From: an uncultured Bacteroidota bacterium
GTDB lineage: Bacteria; Bacteroidota; Bacteroidia; Bacteroidales; VadinHA17
Length of the DNA: 64,000 nt
Reading direction: 5' to 3'
NCBI GenBank assembly: GCA_903824785.1
Contig: CAIJYD010000073.1
Location: forward strand, 1 to 64,000
The notes beneath the pieces are model-generated. The model did no database searches, was not told the origin of the DNA, and worked only from the letters and a program-made list of their open reading frames with translations. Below, piece after piece: positions 20,801 to 30,450 of the stretch. The stretch's first letter is position 1, and every line of letters starts with the position of its first letter. Position numbers and translations under genes: made by a program.

Positions 20801-20971
20801 TGCTTCATCATACTCTTTATCGTAAGTGGAAAGATATTTCTGCGCCATTTCCTGATTGAGCATGCGTTTGAGGAAAACTTCGACGACACTTCTCCTTTCG
20901 CTGTCATTGCTCTGAGGTTTGGCGATTATTGCAAACAGCTGCATCAGGGTTTCTAATATCTTCTCACTCAT
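17900..20971 (-). CDS. Large ABCG-type ABC transporter: TerB-like + FHA-like N-terminus, ATPase, ABC-2 membrane domain
   Basis: Walker A GIMGASGAGKSTLL, signature KKISGGQRKRLNISLELI, Walker B AIMFLDEPTSGLSSRDS, HQPSSEIFKMFD; N-terminal acidic helical TerB-like segment; C-terminal TM helices. Confidence 0.88.
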   Translation of the reverse strand: MSEKILETLMQLFAIIAKPQSNDSERRSVVEVFLKRMLNQEMAQKYLSTYDKEYDEARKKLEKSSAERREGAIAIRIRKLCKEINEQGQLDQEQRIVVVIQVLEFCKSGGQEVSQLELGFISTLAEGLNITTTEYDFIERFVLNPFTSIPATSNLLIINSIKGFNPNEAKHVVKDLLKGHIWILFVPSVKMYFVRFTGSGELSMNGQLLQEDKIYPFSQGSSIKGYKITPIYYWDVTMQFLKEEFKSSRVVYEVNNLEYRFKSGKVGIHHMSFKEESGRMVGIMGASGAGKSTLLSVLNGSNSPYDGEVLINGASIHKEKDKIKGLIGYVSQDDLLIEELTVFENLYYNAKLCFDNLPEAEIISRVDNALKNLGLNEIRDIQVGSPLNKKISGGQRKRLNISLELIREPAIMFLDEPTSGLSSRDSENILDLLKELARKGKLLFIVIHQPSSEIFKMFDKLIILDTGGYLIYNGNPVDSIEYFKRTIEQANYNESECYVCGNVNPEQIFNIVETKVFTESGKPTDTRRISPADWSNHYQSEQKEDKREPGNSIPEINFKTPNKLKQFVVFTKRDVLSKIADTQYLLITLLEAPVLAFALAFLIRYFDESNKDPHYTLYDNSNLPVYIFMSVIIAIFMGLTVSAEEIIKDRKILKREAFLNLSWNSYLMSKVSVQFAISAIQALTFVLIGNGIIGIRGMMAEYWLVLFSCWAGANMLGLLISDSFKAVVTIYILIPFLVIPQIILSGIMVKFEKLNPNLSSPVSIPVYGEFITARWGYEALAVKQFINNKYEEQFYKYDKAKSKGNYKKNYWYVEIKGKLDNIINDLKKPVRSDEFFDNLTLVSNEIKKEVVDLPDLKFAYADFLTPEKITPEIAVAALDYVEQVRKYYIVYYNNANNQKDAIINKLQNENNRGFLELQARYFNKSLEEFVTDKNETNKTIEYRGELVQKLEPIFMDPKYSFIKAHFYSPRKQIFGFFIDTYIVNVMVLWVMTIALYLALYFRLLKRLLDSGELLFGKKTKVFD

Positions 20972-21087
20972 AGTTTATTACTGTTTAATTCCGGGTTTGA
21001 AGGTATGAAATTAGTTGTTTGATACAAAAAATCCTAATAATAGTTTTTAGTTTTAATGACGGCAATTCCTCTTTATCTTTCGTTTTA

Positions 21088-21696
21088 TCAGCTTTTTCTC
21101 TTTTTTGTAAATTCTTCCCTGCGATCTTTTCCTTTCTTCTCAACAGAATAGCCGAATTTGCCAATCATCGGTCCGGTTTCATAATATTTTCCATGGGAGT
21201 AACATATAGGTTCAGAGTCATTTAGCCTGAACAGTCCTGATTTTTCATCAATGTATTTTTCGTCGGCGTTAACAGCAACCACTTCTGAGATGAACATGTG
21301 ATGCGACCCCAGCTCCTTTATCTCTTTCACAATGCATTCAATATTTACAGGCGACTCATTGATAAGCGGGGCTTTTACCTTTGAAGCAGGAACGGGAGTA
21401 AGACCCATCTCAGTAAATTTGTTATGATCCTTACCTGATTTTATGCCACACCAGTCTGTTGCAAATGCAAGAGATTTTGTCGTAATATTGATCACAAAAT
21501 CCCCATTTTTTTTAATGATATTATAGGAATGGCGTCCGGGGCGGACAGAAATATAGCACATCGCCGGATCAGTACATATTGTGCCTGTCCACGATATTGT
21601 TATGATATTATATTCTTCCGGATCAGACCCGCAGCTTACCATAACTGCAGGCAGCGGATATACCATTGTGCCCGGTTTCCATAAGAGTTTACCCAT
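21088..21696 (-). CDS. Flavin reductase family protein (FMN-binding split barrel)
   Basis: PVMVSCGSDPEEYNIITISWTGTICTDPAMCYISVRPGRHSYNIIKKNGDFVINI. Confidence 0.9.
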   Translation of the reverse strand: MGKLLWKPGTMVYPLPAVMVSCGSDPEEYNIITISWTGTICTDPAMCYISVRPGRHSYNIIKKNGDFVINITTKSLAFATDWCGIKSGKDHNKFTEMGLTPVPASKVKAPLINESPVNIECIVKEIKELGSHHMFISEVVAVNADEKYIDEKSGLFRLNDSEPICYSHGKYYETGPMIGKFGYSVEKKGKDRREEFTKKRKS

Positions 21697-21877
21697 TTGA
21701 TATCAATTTGAACCAAAGATACTTCTTAATCCTCTTATCCCAAATCATTTTACGAAAACAGCTCCTTTATTTCAGAGACAATATTGAACTCACCCCGAAC
21801 GGGCAGGGCTGATAACTGGAATCAATACAAAGGCTGGTTCGCAAAAAAAAGAATTGCAGGAAAAGAGAACGGAAGGA

Positions 21878-22213
21878 CTATTTGAACGATCTTCTGCAAA
21901 CATCAATATCATCGAATATCTGAAAGACTGTGTCAAGCCGGAGAGTTTCAAACAGCTGCATTACCCTTGGCTCCGGATTAGCGAATTTCAGAATGCCGTA
22001 ATTGCTTTTTGAAGCTCTCATTAAGGAGAGGAAACAGCCAAAACCTGAGCTGTCGATATAATCAATACCCTTCAGGTCAATGATGATTTTTGTATTCTGG
22101 TTATTTATGATGGTTAGGATTCTGTCTCTGATCTCATCAGATATCAGAGCATTAATGTTATTGACAGAAAAGGTTATGACAACGATATTGTCATTTTTTT
22201 CAATATTGATCAT
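21878..22213 (-). CDS. STAS domain protein
   Basis: TKIIIDLKGIDYIDSSGFGCFLSLMRASKSNYGILKFANPEPRVMQLFETLRLD. Confidence 0.87.
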   Translation of the reverse strand: MINIEKNDNIVVITFSVNNINALISDEIRDRILTIINNQNTKIIIDLKGIDYIDSSGFGCFLSLMRASKSNYGILKFANPEPRVMQLFETLRLDTVFQIFDDIDVCRRSFK

Positions 22214-22612
22214 TTATTTAACCTTTAACCTGATGTTGACCAAATCTTCAAGTTCAGCAATGGCTGAATCTGTATCTTCCTTAAATCTGGTAATATAGGA
22301 TTGATACAATCCAGGCTCCTTGCCATCCCGGGCCTGAACTTCAAATGTTTTGAGCATCAGGGCGAGTTCCTCCATTCCCATTATTGCTGCTGACGATTTT
22401 GCTTTGTGGGCAAGCGATCCAAGTAAAGCATAATTATTTTTTGAAAAACCTGCAGCCATTTCATTATATATTTCAGTAGTCTGCTCTTTAAAAAGAGATA
22501 ATATTTCATTGAATATTTCAGGATCTCCTCCGGATACAGAATCAAGGTAATCAGGGTTTATAAGCTTGTAATCCATAATAATAGAAGGAATGAAATTTAT
22601 GCAACAATACAA
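22214..22612 (-). CDS. Hpt (histidine phosphotransfer) domain protein
   Basis: LGSLAHKAKSSAAIMGMEELALMLKTFE matches the HxxKSSxxxxG Hpt core; directly adjacent to the downstream STAS gene. Confidence 0.82.
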   Translation of the reverse strand: MYCCINFIPSIIMDYKLINPDYLDSVSGGDPEIFNEILSLFKEQTTEIYNEMAAGFSKNNYALLGSLAHKAKSSAAIMGMEELALMLKTFEVQARDGKEPGLYQSYITRFKEDTDSAIAELEDLVNIRLKVK

Positions 22613-22737
22613 CGATTCTAAAACAAATATAGCATTATTTTATTCAAAAGAAGAAATGGATTCCATCTTAATAATCTTACCGGAGTTTTTAATAAAGGAA
22701 ATAAATGCTACTTTTATGGGGATAAAAACCGTATGCT

Positions 22738-24255
22738 ATGCGATCTTGTTTTTACTGTCTAATTGCTGTGATCCTTTTGCATTCTTCAGTTGCAAGAGCA
22801 CAAACTGATATTTCAATCAGCAGGAAAAGTTTTAAAACGGATAAGCCAGGGTTTAAAGAGGCCTGGGAGTGTATCGGGAAAGGCGATTCATATTATGTTG
22901 CCGGAGGGATCTGGTATGCAAAAGCTTTTGATGAATATCTTCAGGCAATAGTCTATAACCCTTCAAATCCGGAACTTAATTATAAGACTGGCGTTTCAGC
23001 TCTTTTCTCCGATAGGAAGGAAGAGGCTGCAGGATTTCTTCTAAAAGCATTGGAAGTGAAAAATAATGTCACCCCTGATATCCTTCTTTTAACCGGGCGG
23101 GCACTGCAGTATGCCGGGAGGTATTCTGAGGCAATAGAGAAATTTGAAGGTTACCTTAACTCGGCCGGAAAAAAATCTGAAGATGATATAGCTGTGACCA
23201 AAAGATGCATCGGAGAATGCAACTCAGCCCTTCTTGTTACAAAAGACACTATGAAAATAGAGATCACAAATCTCGGAGGCAGTATAAATACCTCTGCTGA
23301 TGAATATTCTTTAGTCATCTCCTCCGACGGAAATACACTCTATTTTGCTTCAAGAAGAGAGTTGCCAAAATCCAGCAACTTTTATCCTGACAGCAAATTC
23401 GACGAGAATATCTTTATTTCCAGATATGTCAACGGTTCATGGGAAATGGCAGCTATAGCAGGAAAAGCCCTTGTAACGCCATATTGCGAAACGCCTCTTT
23501 TTTTAAATTCAACCGGCGACATTCTTTATGTTTATTCTGGTTTTCAGCAGGGAGGAGATATTAAAATGTCACAGTTCAAAAAAGGGGAATGGAAAACTCC
23601 CGAAGATATCCCTTTCGGAATAAATAGCGGAGGGTCGGAAACATCATTTACCATAACTCCTTCCGGATCAGAGATATATTATGTAACCGACGATGGCAGG
23701 AAAAGTATCGGAGGGAAAGATATTTATTTTATAAAAAAATTATCTGATCGTAAGTGGTCAAAACCCCAGAATGCAGGCACTGTAATAAATACTCTTCTTG
23801 ATGAGGAGTCAGTGCGGTTTTCAAAATCCGGAGATACCCTCTGGTTCAGTTCAAAAGGACATAATTCAATCGGTGGTTATGATGTTTTTTACTCCATCAG
23901 GAATGCAGAAGGTGTTTGGGATTCAGTGAAAAATTGTGGTTATCCGGTCAATACACCATGGGATGATATGTTTTATGCCCCCTCACCGGTTGACCGCAGC
24001 CTGTTTTATTTTGTCTCAAACCGAAACGGAGGACTCGGCAGACTTGATCTCTACCAGGGACGCATTATTCCTGCCGATCCGGTTTTATTTGCCGAACCAT
24101 CTGTTCTTCCTGCTGCTGATACTTTAATGGTAAGGGATACCATCTCTGTGGAAAAAGAGATTATTGCTCCTCCTTCTGAGATTATCGCTGTTCCGGACAG
24201 TACTGCCCTGCCAGGATCAACAAAAGAGAACAATACCGGGCTTAAGATTCCATAA
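22738..24255 (+). CDS. Secreted TPR + PD40 (WD40-like beta-propeller) protein
   Basis: Signal peptide, N-terminal TPR (TGRALQYAGRYSEAIEKFEGYL), PD40 repeats (DEYSLVISSDGNTLYFASRR, EESVRFSKSGDTLWFSSKGHNSIGGYDVFYS, RSLFYFVSNRNGGLGRLDLY). Confidence 0.85.
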   Translation: MRSCFYCLIAVILLHSSVARAQTDISISRKSFKTDKPGFKEAWECIGKGDSYYVAGGIWYAKAFDEYLQAIVYNPSNPELNYKTGVSALFSDRKEEAAGFLLKALEVKNNVTPDILLLTGRALQYAGRYSEAIEKFEGYLNSAGKKSEDDIAVTKRCIGECNSALLVTKDTMKIEITNLGGSINTSADEYSLVISSDGNTLYFASRRELPKSSNFYPDSKFDENIFISRYVNGSWEMAAIAGKALVTPYCETPLFLNSTGDILYVYSGFQQGGDIKMSQFKKGEWKTPEDIPFGINSGGSETSFTITPSGSEIYYVTDDGRKSIGGKDIYFIKKLSDRKWSKPQNAGTVINTLLDEESVRFSKSGDTLWFSSKGHNSIGGYDVFYSIRNAEGVWDSVKNCGYPVNTPWDDMFYAPSPVDRSLFYFVSNRNGGLGRLDLYQGRIIPADPVLFAEPSVLPAADTLMVRDTISVEKEIIAPPSEIIAVPDSTALPGSTKENNTGLKIP

Positions 24256-24350
24256 ATCTGTTAATCGTCAGATTTATAAATAATAAATTTTGCTTGATTT
24301 GAGAAAAATATCATGCTGTTCATGGTAAATTTATATTTTAAATATAGTCA

Positions 24351-25460
24351 ATGAAAAATACTCCTTTTACTAAATTTCATCAGGTGGCTGGTGCCAGGAT
24401 GGTTCCTTTTGCCGGGTATAATATGCCTGTAGAGTTTTCAGGAATCAACGATGAACATATTACCGTGAGGGAACGGGCAGGTGTTTTCGATGTTTCTCAT
24501 ATGGGTGAGTTTAATGTAACAGGCCCGGCTTCGCTCGGATTTCTGCAATACATTACTTCAAATGATGTGTCAGCCCTGGTTGACAGAAAGATTCAGTATT
24601 CCTGTTTCCCGAACGGAAAAGGAGGCATTGTTGACGATCTTCTGGTTTACAGATATAATAAGGAAAAGTACCTCCTGATTGTAAATGCCGCTAATATTGA
24701 TAAAGACTGGAACTGGTGTGTTAAGAATGCGGCAAAATTCGGAGTGGTGCCAGGTAAAGATCTGATCAATGCATCAGATGGTATTGCTCAGCTTGCTGTA
24801 CAGGGGCCGCTGGCTCTGAAGGCTATGCAAAAGCTCACAACCACTCCTGTTGAGAATATGGAATATTATACTTTCAAAATTCTCGAATTTGCCGGGATCA
24901 GCAATGTTATATTCTCAACAACAGGTTATACCGGGGCCGGAGGTTGCGAAATATATGTCAATAATGAAGACGGCCCAAAGCTTTGGAATGCAGTCTTTGA
25001 AGCCGGCAAGGAGTTTGATATCAAGCCTATAGGACTTGGGGCGAGAGATACACTGCGTCTTGAAATGGGCTTCTGTCTTTACGGGAACGATATCAATGAT
25101 GAAACATCTCCCATTGAAGCCGGACTCGGTTGGATTACGAAATTTGCCGATGGTAAGGATTTCATAGATAAAGATTTATTGCTGAAACAGAAAGAGATGG
25201 GAGTTGAAAGGCGGCTGAAAGGTTTTGTAATGATCGACAGAGGAATTCCGCGGCAGCATTATGAGGTTGTTAATGACAAAGGAGAAGTCATAGGAGAGGT
25301 AACTTCAGGCACAATGTCACCTATGTTGAAACAGGGCATTGGCCTGGCCTATCTAAGTAAAGATTACTGGAATGCTGATACTGAAATATTTATCAGAATC
25401 AGAAACAAAGATCTTATGGCAAAAGTTGTTAACCTGCCAATCTATAATAAACCATTATAA
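24351..25460 (+). CDS. gcvT: Glycine cleavage system aminomethyltransferase
   Basis: [52 protein letters not shown]. Confidence 0.97.
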   Translation: MKNTPFTKFHQVAGARMVPFAGYNMPVEFSGINDEHITVRERAGVFDVSHMGEFNVTGPASLGFLQYITSNDVSALVDRKIQYSCFPNGKGGIVDDLLVYRYNKEKYLLIVNAANIDKDWNWCVKNAAKFGVVPGKDLINASDGIAQLAVQGPLALKAMQKLTTTPVENMEYYTFKILEFAGISNVIFSTTGYTGAGGCEIYVNNEDGPKLWNAVFEAGKEFDIKPIGLGARDTLRLEMGFCLYGNDINDETSPIEAGLGWITKFADGKDFIDKDLLLKQKEMGVERRLKGFVMIDRGIPRQHYEVVNDKGEVIGEVTSGTMSPMLKQGIGLAYLSKDYWNADTEIFIRIRNKDLMAKVVNLPIYNKPL

Positions 25461-25571
25461 TAAGCCGGTTTCATTCTGTGAAAACTCTTATTACATTATC
25501 ATAAAAAAGTGGCACTTCCGCTTTTGAACCAATAATTTTGAGGATAAAAAGTTATGGAGAAATAAACTGTT

Positions 25572-26294
25572 ATGGCGAAAAGAAAACTTGAGACATGCTT
25601 TTCCCCTGCTCTGTATCAGTCTGAGGAGCAGAGTAATTCAATCGTGATCATCATAGATATCCTCCGGGCTTCTTCAGCCATCTGTACTGCATTTGCCAAT
25701 GGTGTTTCTGCAATTATTCCGGTTGGAGAAATCTCAGAAGCAAAAGAGTACAAAGCACGAGGTTTTCTTGTTGCTGCAGAACGCGACGGGTTTGTTCTGG
25801 ATTTTGCAGATTTTGGAAACTCTCCCTTTAATTTTACTAAAGATAAGGTTGAGGGGAAAATTATAGTTTACAGTACCACAAACGGAACAGGTATAATAAA
25901 TCTGGCTTCATCGGCCTATAAAGTTGCAATCGGATCATTTCTTAATATAGGAGCCCTAGCAAAATGGATATTAAGTCAGGATAGGGATGTCCTTTTGTTT
26001 TGCGCCGGTTGGAAAAATAAATTCAATATTGAAGATACAGTCTGTGCCGGAGCAATTGCCGAAAGACTTATGGAAAGTAATTTGTATTCAACTATATGTG
26101 ATTCTACACTTGCTGCCATTGATCTATGGTCTATAGCAAATCCAGATCTAAGAGGCTATATCGAAAAGGCTGCCCAGCGAAATCGGTTAAGAGAGAAAAA
26201 GCTTGATGACTGTATCGATTTTTGTCTTACATCAGAATTCACTGAAAAAGTTCCTGTAATAAAAAATGGTATTCTTGTTGATAATTTGTTATAA
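25572..26294 (+). CDS. 2-phosphosulfolactate phosphatase family (ComB-like)
   Basis: IVIIIDILRASSAICTAFANG, VAAERDG...FGNSPFNFTKDKVEGKIIVYSTTNGT, CAGWKNKFNIEDTVCAGAIAERL. Confidence 0.9.
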   Translation: MAKRKLETCFSPALYQSEEQSNSIVIIIDILRASSAICTAFANGVSAIIPVGEISEAKEYKARGFLVAAERDGFVLDFADFGNSPFNFTKDKVEGKIIVYSTTNGTGIINLASSAYKVAIGSFLNIGALAKWILSQDRDVLLFCAGWKNKFNIEDTVCAGAIAERLMESNLYSTICDSTLAAIDLWSIANPDLRGYIEKAAQRNRLREKKLDDCIDFCLTSEFTEKVPVIKNGILVDNLL

Positions 26295-26343
26295 ATTGAA
26301 TATTTTAGTGTTAATTATTTAACAACAGAGTCAATTATTTTTA

Positions 26344-26351
26344 TATTTTTG
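26344..26351 (+). promoter_or_regulatory. Bacteroidota -7 promoter element (TATTTTTG) upstream of serC
   Basis: TAnnTTTG match about 50 nt upstream of the serC start. Confidence 0.4.
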
Positions 26352-26399
26352 CAGTAGAGCAATGTAGAATTACCTAATAATAACTTAAATATTTTCATT

Positions 26400-27470
26400 A
26401 TGAAAAAACACAATTTTTATGCAGGGCCTTCCATTCTTCCTCAATATACTATTGATAAGTCTATTGAAGGAATAAAAGATTTTGCGGGTTCAGGGTTATC
26501 AATTCTGGAGATCTCTCATCGTAGCAAAGAGTTTATTGCTTGCATGAATGATACCATAGCCCTTTTTAAAGAACTGCTTGAAATACCTGCCGGTTATCAG
26601 GTTCTTCTCCTTGGCGGCGGAGCCAGTCTCCAGTTCGCAATGGTTCCTATGAACATGATGAATAAAAAAGCAGCCTATCTGAATACAGGAGAATGGGCAA
26701 GCAAAGCACTCAAAGAGGCAAAATTATTTGGAGAGGTTGTTGAGGTAGCATCATCCAAAGAAAAATTATTTAATTATATCCCAAAGAATTATACTATTCC
26801 TTCCGACGCAGAATATTTCCACATAACTACCAATAACACAATTTACGGAACTGAATTAAAGAGTGATCCTGATGTTAATATTCCGCTTGTTGCTGATATG
26901 TCGTCAGATATTTTCAGCAGGCCAATAGATATTTCGAAATATTCAATCATATATGGTGGCGCTCAGAAGAATCTGGCTCCGGCCGGAGTTGCTTTCGTTA
27001 TTGTAAAAGAGGATGTTCTTGGAAAAGTAACACGCCCTATTCCTTCAATGCTCGATTACAGAGTGCATATAAAAGCCGAATCGATGTTCAATACCCCTCC
27101 CGTATTTTCTGTTTTTGCAGCACAGCAGACACTTACATGGCTCAAACAGCTCGGTGGTGTAAAAGCTATACAGAAAAAGAATATTGAAAAAGCAAAAATC
27201 CTCTATGATGAGATTGACAGAAACAGGCTGTTTGTACCTACAATAGCTGATCCGGAAGACAGGTCGCTGATGAATATCTGTTTTGTAATGACCGAGCAGT
27301 ATAAGGAACTTGAAAAACCATTTGGTGAGTTTGCAAAATCAAAAGGGTTGATTGGCATCGAAGGACATCGGTCGGTAGGCGGATTCCGTGCTTCTACATA
27401 TAATGCTCTTCCAACAGAGAGCGTGGAAGCCCTTGTTGCTGCAATGAAAGAATTTGAATTAAAGAATTAA
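26400..27470 (+). CDS. serC: 3-phosphoserine/phosphohydroxythreonine transaminase
   Basis: [63 protein letters not shown]. Confidence 0.97.
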   Translation: MKKHNFYAGPSILPQYTIDKSIEGIKDFAGSGLSILEISHRSKEFIACMNDTIALFKELLEIPAGYQVLLLGGGASLQFAMVPMNMMNKKAAYLNTGEWASKALKEAKLFGEVVEVASSKEKLFNYIPKNYTIPSDAEYFHITTNNTIYGTELKSDPDVNIPLVADMSSDIFSRPIDISKYSIIYGGAQKNLAPAGVAFVIVKEDVLGKVTRPIPSMLDYRVHIKAESMFNTPPVFSVFAAQQTLTWLKQLGGVKAIQKKNIEKAKILYDEIDRNRLFVPTIADPEDRSLMNICFVMTEQYKELEKPFGEFAKSKGLIGIEGHRSVGGFRASTYNALPTESVEALVAAMKEFELKN

Positions 27471-27484
27471 TTATATCCGGTAAT

Positions 27485-28405
27485 ATGAAAATACTTGTTG
27501 CTACAGATAAAGCTTTTGCCCCGGTTGCTGTTGCGGAGATCCGTAAAGTAACAGAGGCTGCAGGTTATGAACTTGCTTTACTTGAGAATTATAAGAGTGT
27601 CCAGGAACTGCTTACGGCAGTTTCTGATGCTGATGGCATGATAGTCAGAAGTGATCTGGTAACTTCTGAAGTCCTCGATGCTGCTAAAAAGCTGAAGATA
27701 GTTGTAAGGGCAGGAGCCGGTTATGATAACCTTGACCTGGCTGCATGTACTGCTCATAACGTGGTGGCTATGAATACTCCCGGGCAGAACTCAAATGCAG
27801 TTGCGGAACTGGCTTTCGAGATGATGCTTTTTCAGGCTCGCAGTGGGTTTAGCGGCAAATCGGGCAGTGAGCTCAGAGGCAAAACCATTGGAATACATGC
27901 ATTTGGGAATGTAGGAAAATATGTTGCAGAAATAGCCAAAGGATTCGGAATGGATGTTTATGCTTTCGATCCCTTTGTTGCTGAAGCAGATATTGCGAAA
28001 TGCGGTGTTAAAGCATGTAAAAATGTTGAAGAATTATATTCGACCTGCCAGTATATTTCCCTGCATATGCCAGCTAACGATAAAACGAAAAAATCTATCG
28101 GGTATGATCTTTTGAATAAGATGCCGAAAGATGCAGTTATTGTCAATACGGCCAGAAAAGAGGTGATAGATGAGGAAGGCCTTCTGAAGATTTTTGTTGA
28201 TCGTCCCGACTTTAAGTATCTATCTGATGTAGAACCTGACAGCAAAGCCATTTTTGAGGAGAAGTATAAGGGAAGATTTATTTTTACTGCTAAAAAAATG
28301 GGAGCACAGACCGAAGAGGCAAATATAAATGCCGGGGCTGCCGCTGCAAGACAGATTGTTGGATATTTCACTACCGGAAGCGAAAAGTTTAAAGTTAATA
28401 AATAG
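27485..28405 (+). CDS. serA: D-3-phosphoglycerate dehydrogenase (short, no ACT domain)
   Basis: VVRAGAGYDNLDLAACT, NAVAELAFEMML, GIHAFGNVGKYVAEIA, SLHMPANDKTKKSIG. Confidence 0.92.
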   Translation: MKILVATDKAFAPVAVAEIRKVTEAAGYELALLENYKSVQELLTAVSDADGMIVRSDLVTSEVLDAAKKLKIVVRAGAGYDNLDLAACTAHNVVAMNTPGQNSNAVAELAFEMMLFQARSGFSGKSGSELRGKTIGIHAFGNVGKYVAEIAKGFGMDVYAFDPFVAEADIAKCGVKACKNVEELYSTCQYISLHMPANDKTKKSIGYDLLNKMPKDAVIVNTARKEVIDEEGLLKIFVDRPDFKYLSDVEPDSKAIFEEKYKGRFIFTAKKMGAQTEEANINAGAAAARQIVGYFTTGSEKFKVNK

Positions 28406-28425
28406 TACTTACTTAATCGGAAAAG

Positions 28426-29682
28426 ATGGCAGTTGTTAAACCTTTCAGGGGGTTAAGGCCCCCTTGTGCTATTGCAAAAGATCTGGCATGTCTGCCATAT
28501 GATGTGATGAACACTGCTGAAGCCCTTAAAATGGCAAAGGGAAAAGAGTGTTCACTGCTTCATGTAACACGGTCAGAAATTGATCTTCCCGCTGATACGG
28601 ATACTCATTCAGAAGAGGTCTATAACAAGTCGGTTGAGAACTTCAGTAAATGGCAAAAAAACGGGTGGCTGGTAAAAGATAAGAAGCCAGGTTTTTATAT
28701 TTATGCACAGACAATGAAGGGACGGACCCAGTATGGAATTGCCGGATGCGCTTCAGTTGATGATTATCTTAATGGTGTTATTAAAAAACATGAACTTACC
28801 CGGCCTGATAAAGAGCATGACCGTATGATTCATGTTCGGGTTAATAACGCAAATATTGAACCGGTATTTTTCACATATCAGGCTGTTAAAGAGATAGATG
28901 ATATAGTTAATGAAATTGTAGATAATGAGAATCCAGAATATGATTTTATTTCTGAAGATGGTTTTGGTCATCATTTCTGGATTGTAAAAAACGGTGAAAC
29001 AAACAAGCAGATTGAAAAACTCTTTGCTGAAAAGGTTCCTTATACCTATGTTGCCGACGGCCATCACCGTACGGCTGCAGCAGCTCTGGTTGGAAAAGAA
29101 AAGAGGGATAATAACCCTTCTCATGACGGCACAGAAGAGTACAACTTCTTTCTTGCTGTCCATTTTCCGGATAATCAGCTCAGGATTATCGATTATAACC
29201 GTACAATAAAAGATCTTAACGGACTCACCCCGCAGCAGCTTCTTGCCAGGCTTGAAAATGGTTTTCATATTGAAGAAAAGGGGACAAGGACATACAAACC
29301 AAAAAAGCTTCATAACTTTTCAATGTACCTCGAAGGTTTATGGTACAGCCTTACAGCTAAAGAAGGTACTTACAACGATAATGACCCTATTGGCGTTCTT
29401 GATGTTACAATCCTTACAAATCAGATACTGAGCCCAATACTCGATATTCAGGATCTGCGGCGATCGAAACGGATTGATTTTATCGGAGGAATCCGCGGCC
29501 TTGGCGAACTTAAAAAGAGGGTTGATAAAGGCGATATGAAAATTGCGTTTGCACTATATCCTGTTTCAATGGAACAGCTTATTACTATTGCCGATTCAGG
29601 TAATATAATGCCTCCGAAGACAACATGGTTCGAACCAAAGCTGCGAAGCGGTTTGGTTATTCACCTTTTATCAGATGACTGA
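28426..29682 (+). CDS. DUF1015 family protein
   Basis: KPFRGLRPP...VACLPYDV-like N-terminus, YVADGHHRTAAAAL and FFLAVHFPDNQLRIIDYNRTIKDLNG. Confidence 0.9.
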   Translation: MAVVKPFRGLRPPCAIAKDLACLPYDVMNTAEALKMAKGKECSLLHVTRSEIDLPADTDTHSEEVYNKSVENFSKWQKNGWLVKDKKPGFYIYAQTMKGRTQYGIAGCASVDDYLNGVIKKHELTRPDKEHDRMIHVRVNNANIEPVFFTYQAVKEIDDIVNEIVDNENPEYDFISEDGFGHHFWIVKNGETNKQIEKLFAEKVPYTYVADGHHRTAAAALVGKEKRDNNPSHDGTEEYNFFLAVHFPDNQLRIIDYNRTIKDLNGLTPQQLLARLENGFHIEEKGTRTYKPKKLHNFSMYLEGLWYSLTAKEGTYNDNDPIGVLDVTILTNQILSPILDIQDLRRSKRIDFIGGIRGLGELKKRVDKGDMKIAFALYPVSMEQLITIADSGNIMPPKTTWFEPKLRSGLVIHLLSDD

Positions 29683-30340
29683 TATTGAAGAAAACTTAAG
29701 CTTTTTAAAAAAGAATATCCCTGAATCTGTCAGGCTGGTTGCCGTTTCAAAAACGCGACCAGCCGGAGATATTCTGGATGCTTATAATTTCGGGCAGAGA
29801 GAATTCGGGGAAAACAGGGTGCAGGAACTGCTTAATAAAAAAGATCTGCTCCCAAATGATATTATCTGGCACCTGATCGGACATCTCCAGAGTAATAAAG
29901 TTAAATATATTGTGCCATTTATAGGTATGGTGCAATCTGTCGATTCCTTTAAACTGCTGGCAACCATTAATTCAGAAGCTTCTAAAATACCCAGAGTGGT
30001 TGATTGCCTGCTTCAGATACATATTGCTCAGGAAGAGACTAAATTCGGATTCAGCATGGAAGAGTTGTGTGAAATGGTTGAATCGGAACTTTATAAAAAT
30101 ATGAGACATGCAGAAATATGCGGTGTTATGGGAATGGCAACTTTTACTTCTGATCTGGATCAGGTTAGCAAGGAATTCAGCTATCTCAAAGAGTGTTTTA
30201 ATACTCTTAAATCCAGATATTTTTCAGATAATTCCAGGTTTAAGGAGATCTCAATGGGTATGTCCGGCGATTATGATATTGCAATAAAGAAGGGAAGTAC
30301 AATGGTCAGAATAGGAAGCAATATTTTCGGAAAGAGATAA
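29675..30340 (+). CDS. YggS/PROSC family pyridoxal phosphate-dependent (PLP homeostasis) protein
   Basis: LVAVSKTRPAGDILDAYNFGQREFGENRVQELLNK, WHLIGHLQSNKVKYIVPF, SMGMSGDYDIAIKKGSTMVRIGSNIFG. Overlaps the upstream stop by 8 nt. Confidence 0.95.
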   Translation: MTDIEENLSFLKKNIPESVRLVAVSKTRPAGDILDAYNFGQREFGENRVQELLNKKDLLPNDIIWHLIGHLQSNKVKYIVPFIGMVQSVDSFKLLATINSEASKIPRVVDCLLQIHIAQEETKFGFSMEELCEMVESELYKNMRHAEICGVMGMATFTSDLDQVSKEFSYLKECFNTLKSRYFSDNSRFKEISMGMSGDYDIAIKKGSTMVRIGSNIFGKR

Positions 30341-30450
30341 AAATCGATAATAAACAGTATTAGAAAGCCTTCCTTTTAAGATTATTCAGTTATCTGGCAT
30401 TGATAATAAATAGATAGCTTTGTTTTAAAGAATGCCTTTCGAAGAGGATT

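Noticed and set aside
28753-29313. ORF 28753..29313 (-), 186 aa
   Set aside because: Antisense shadow of DUF1015.
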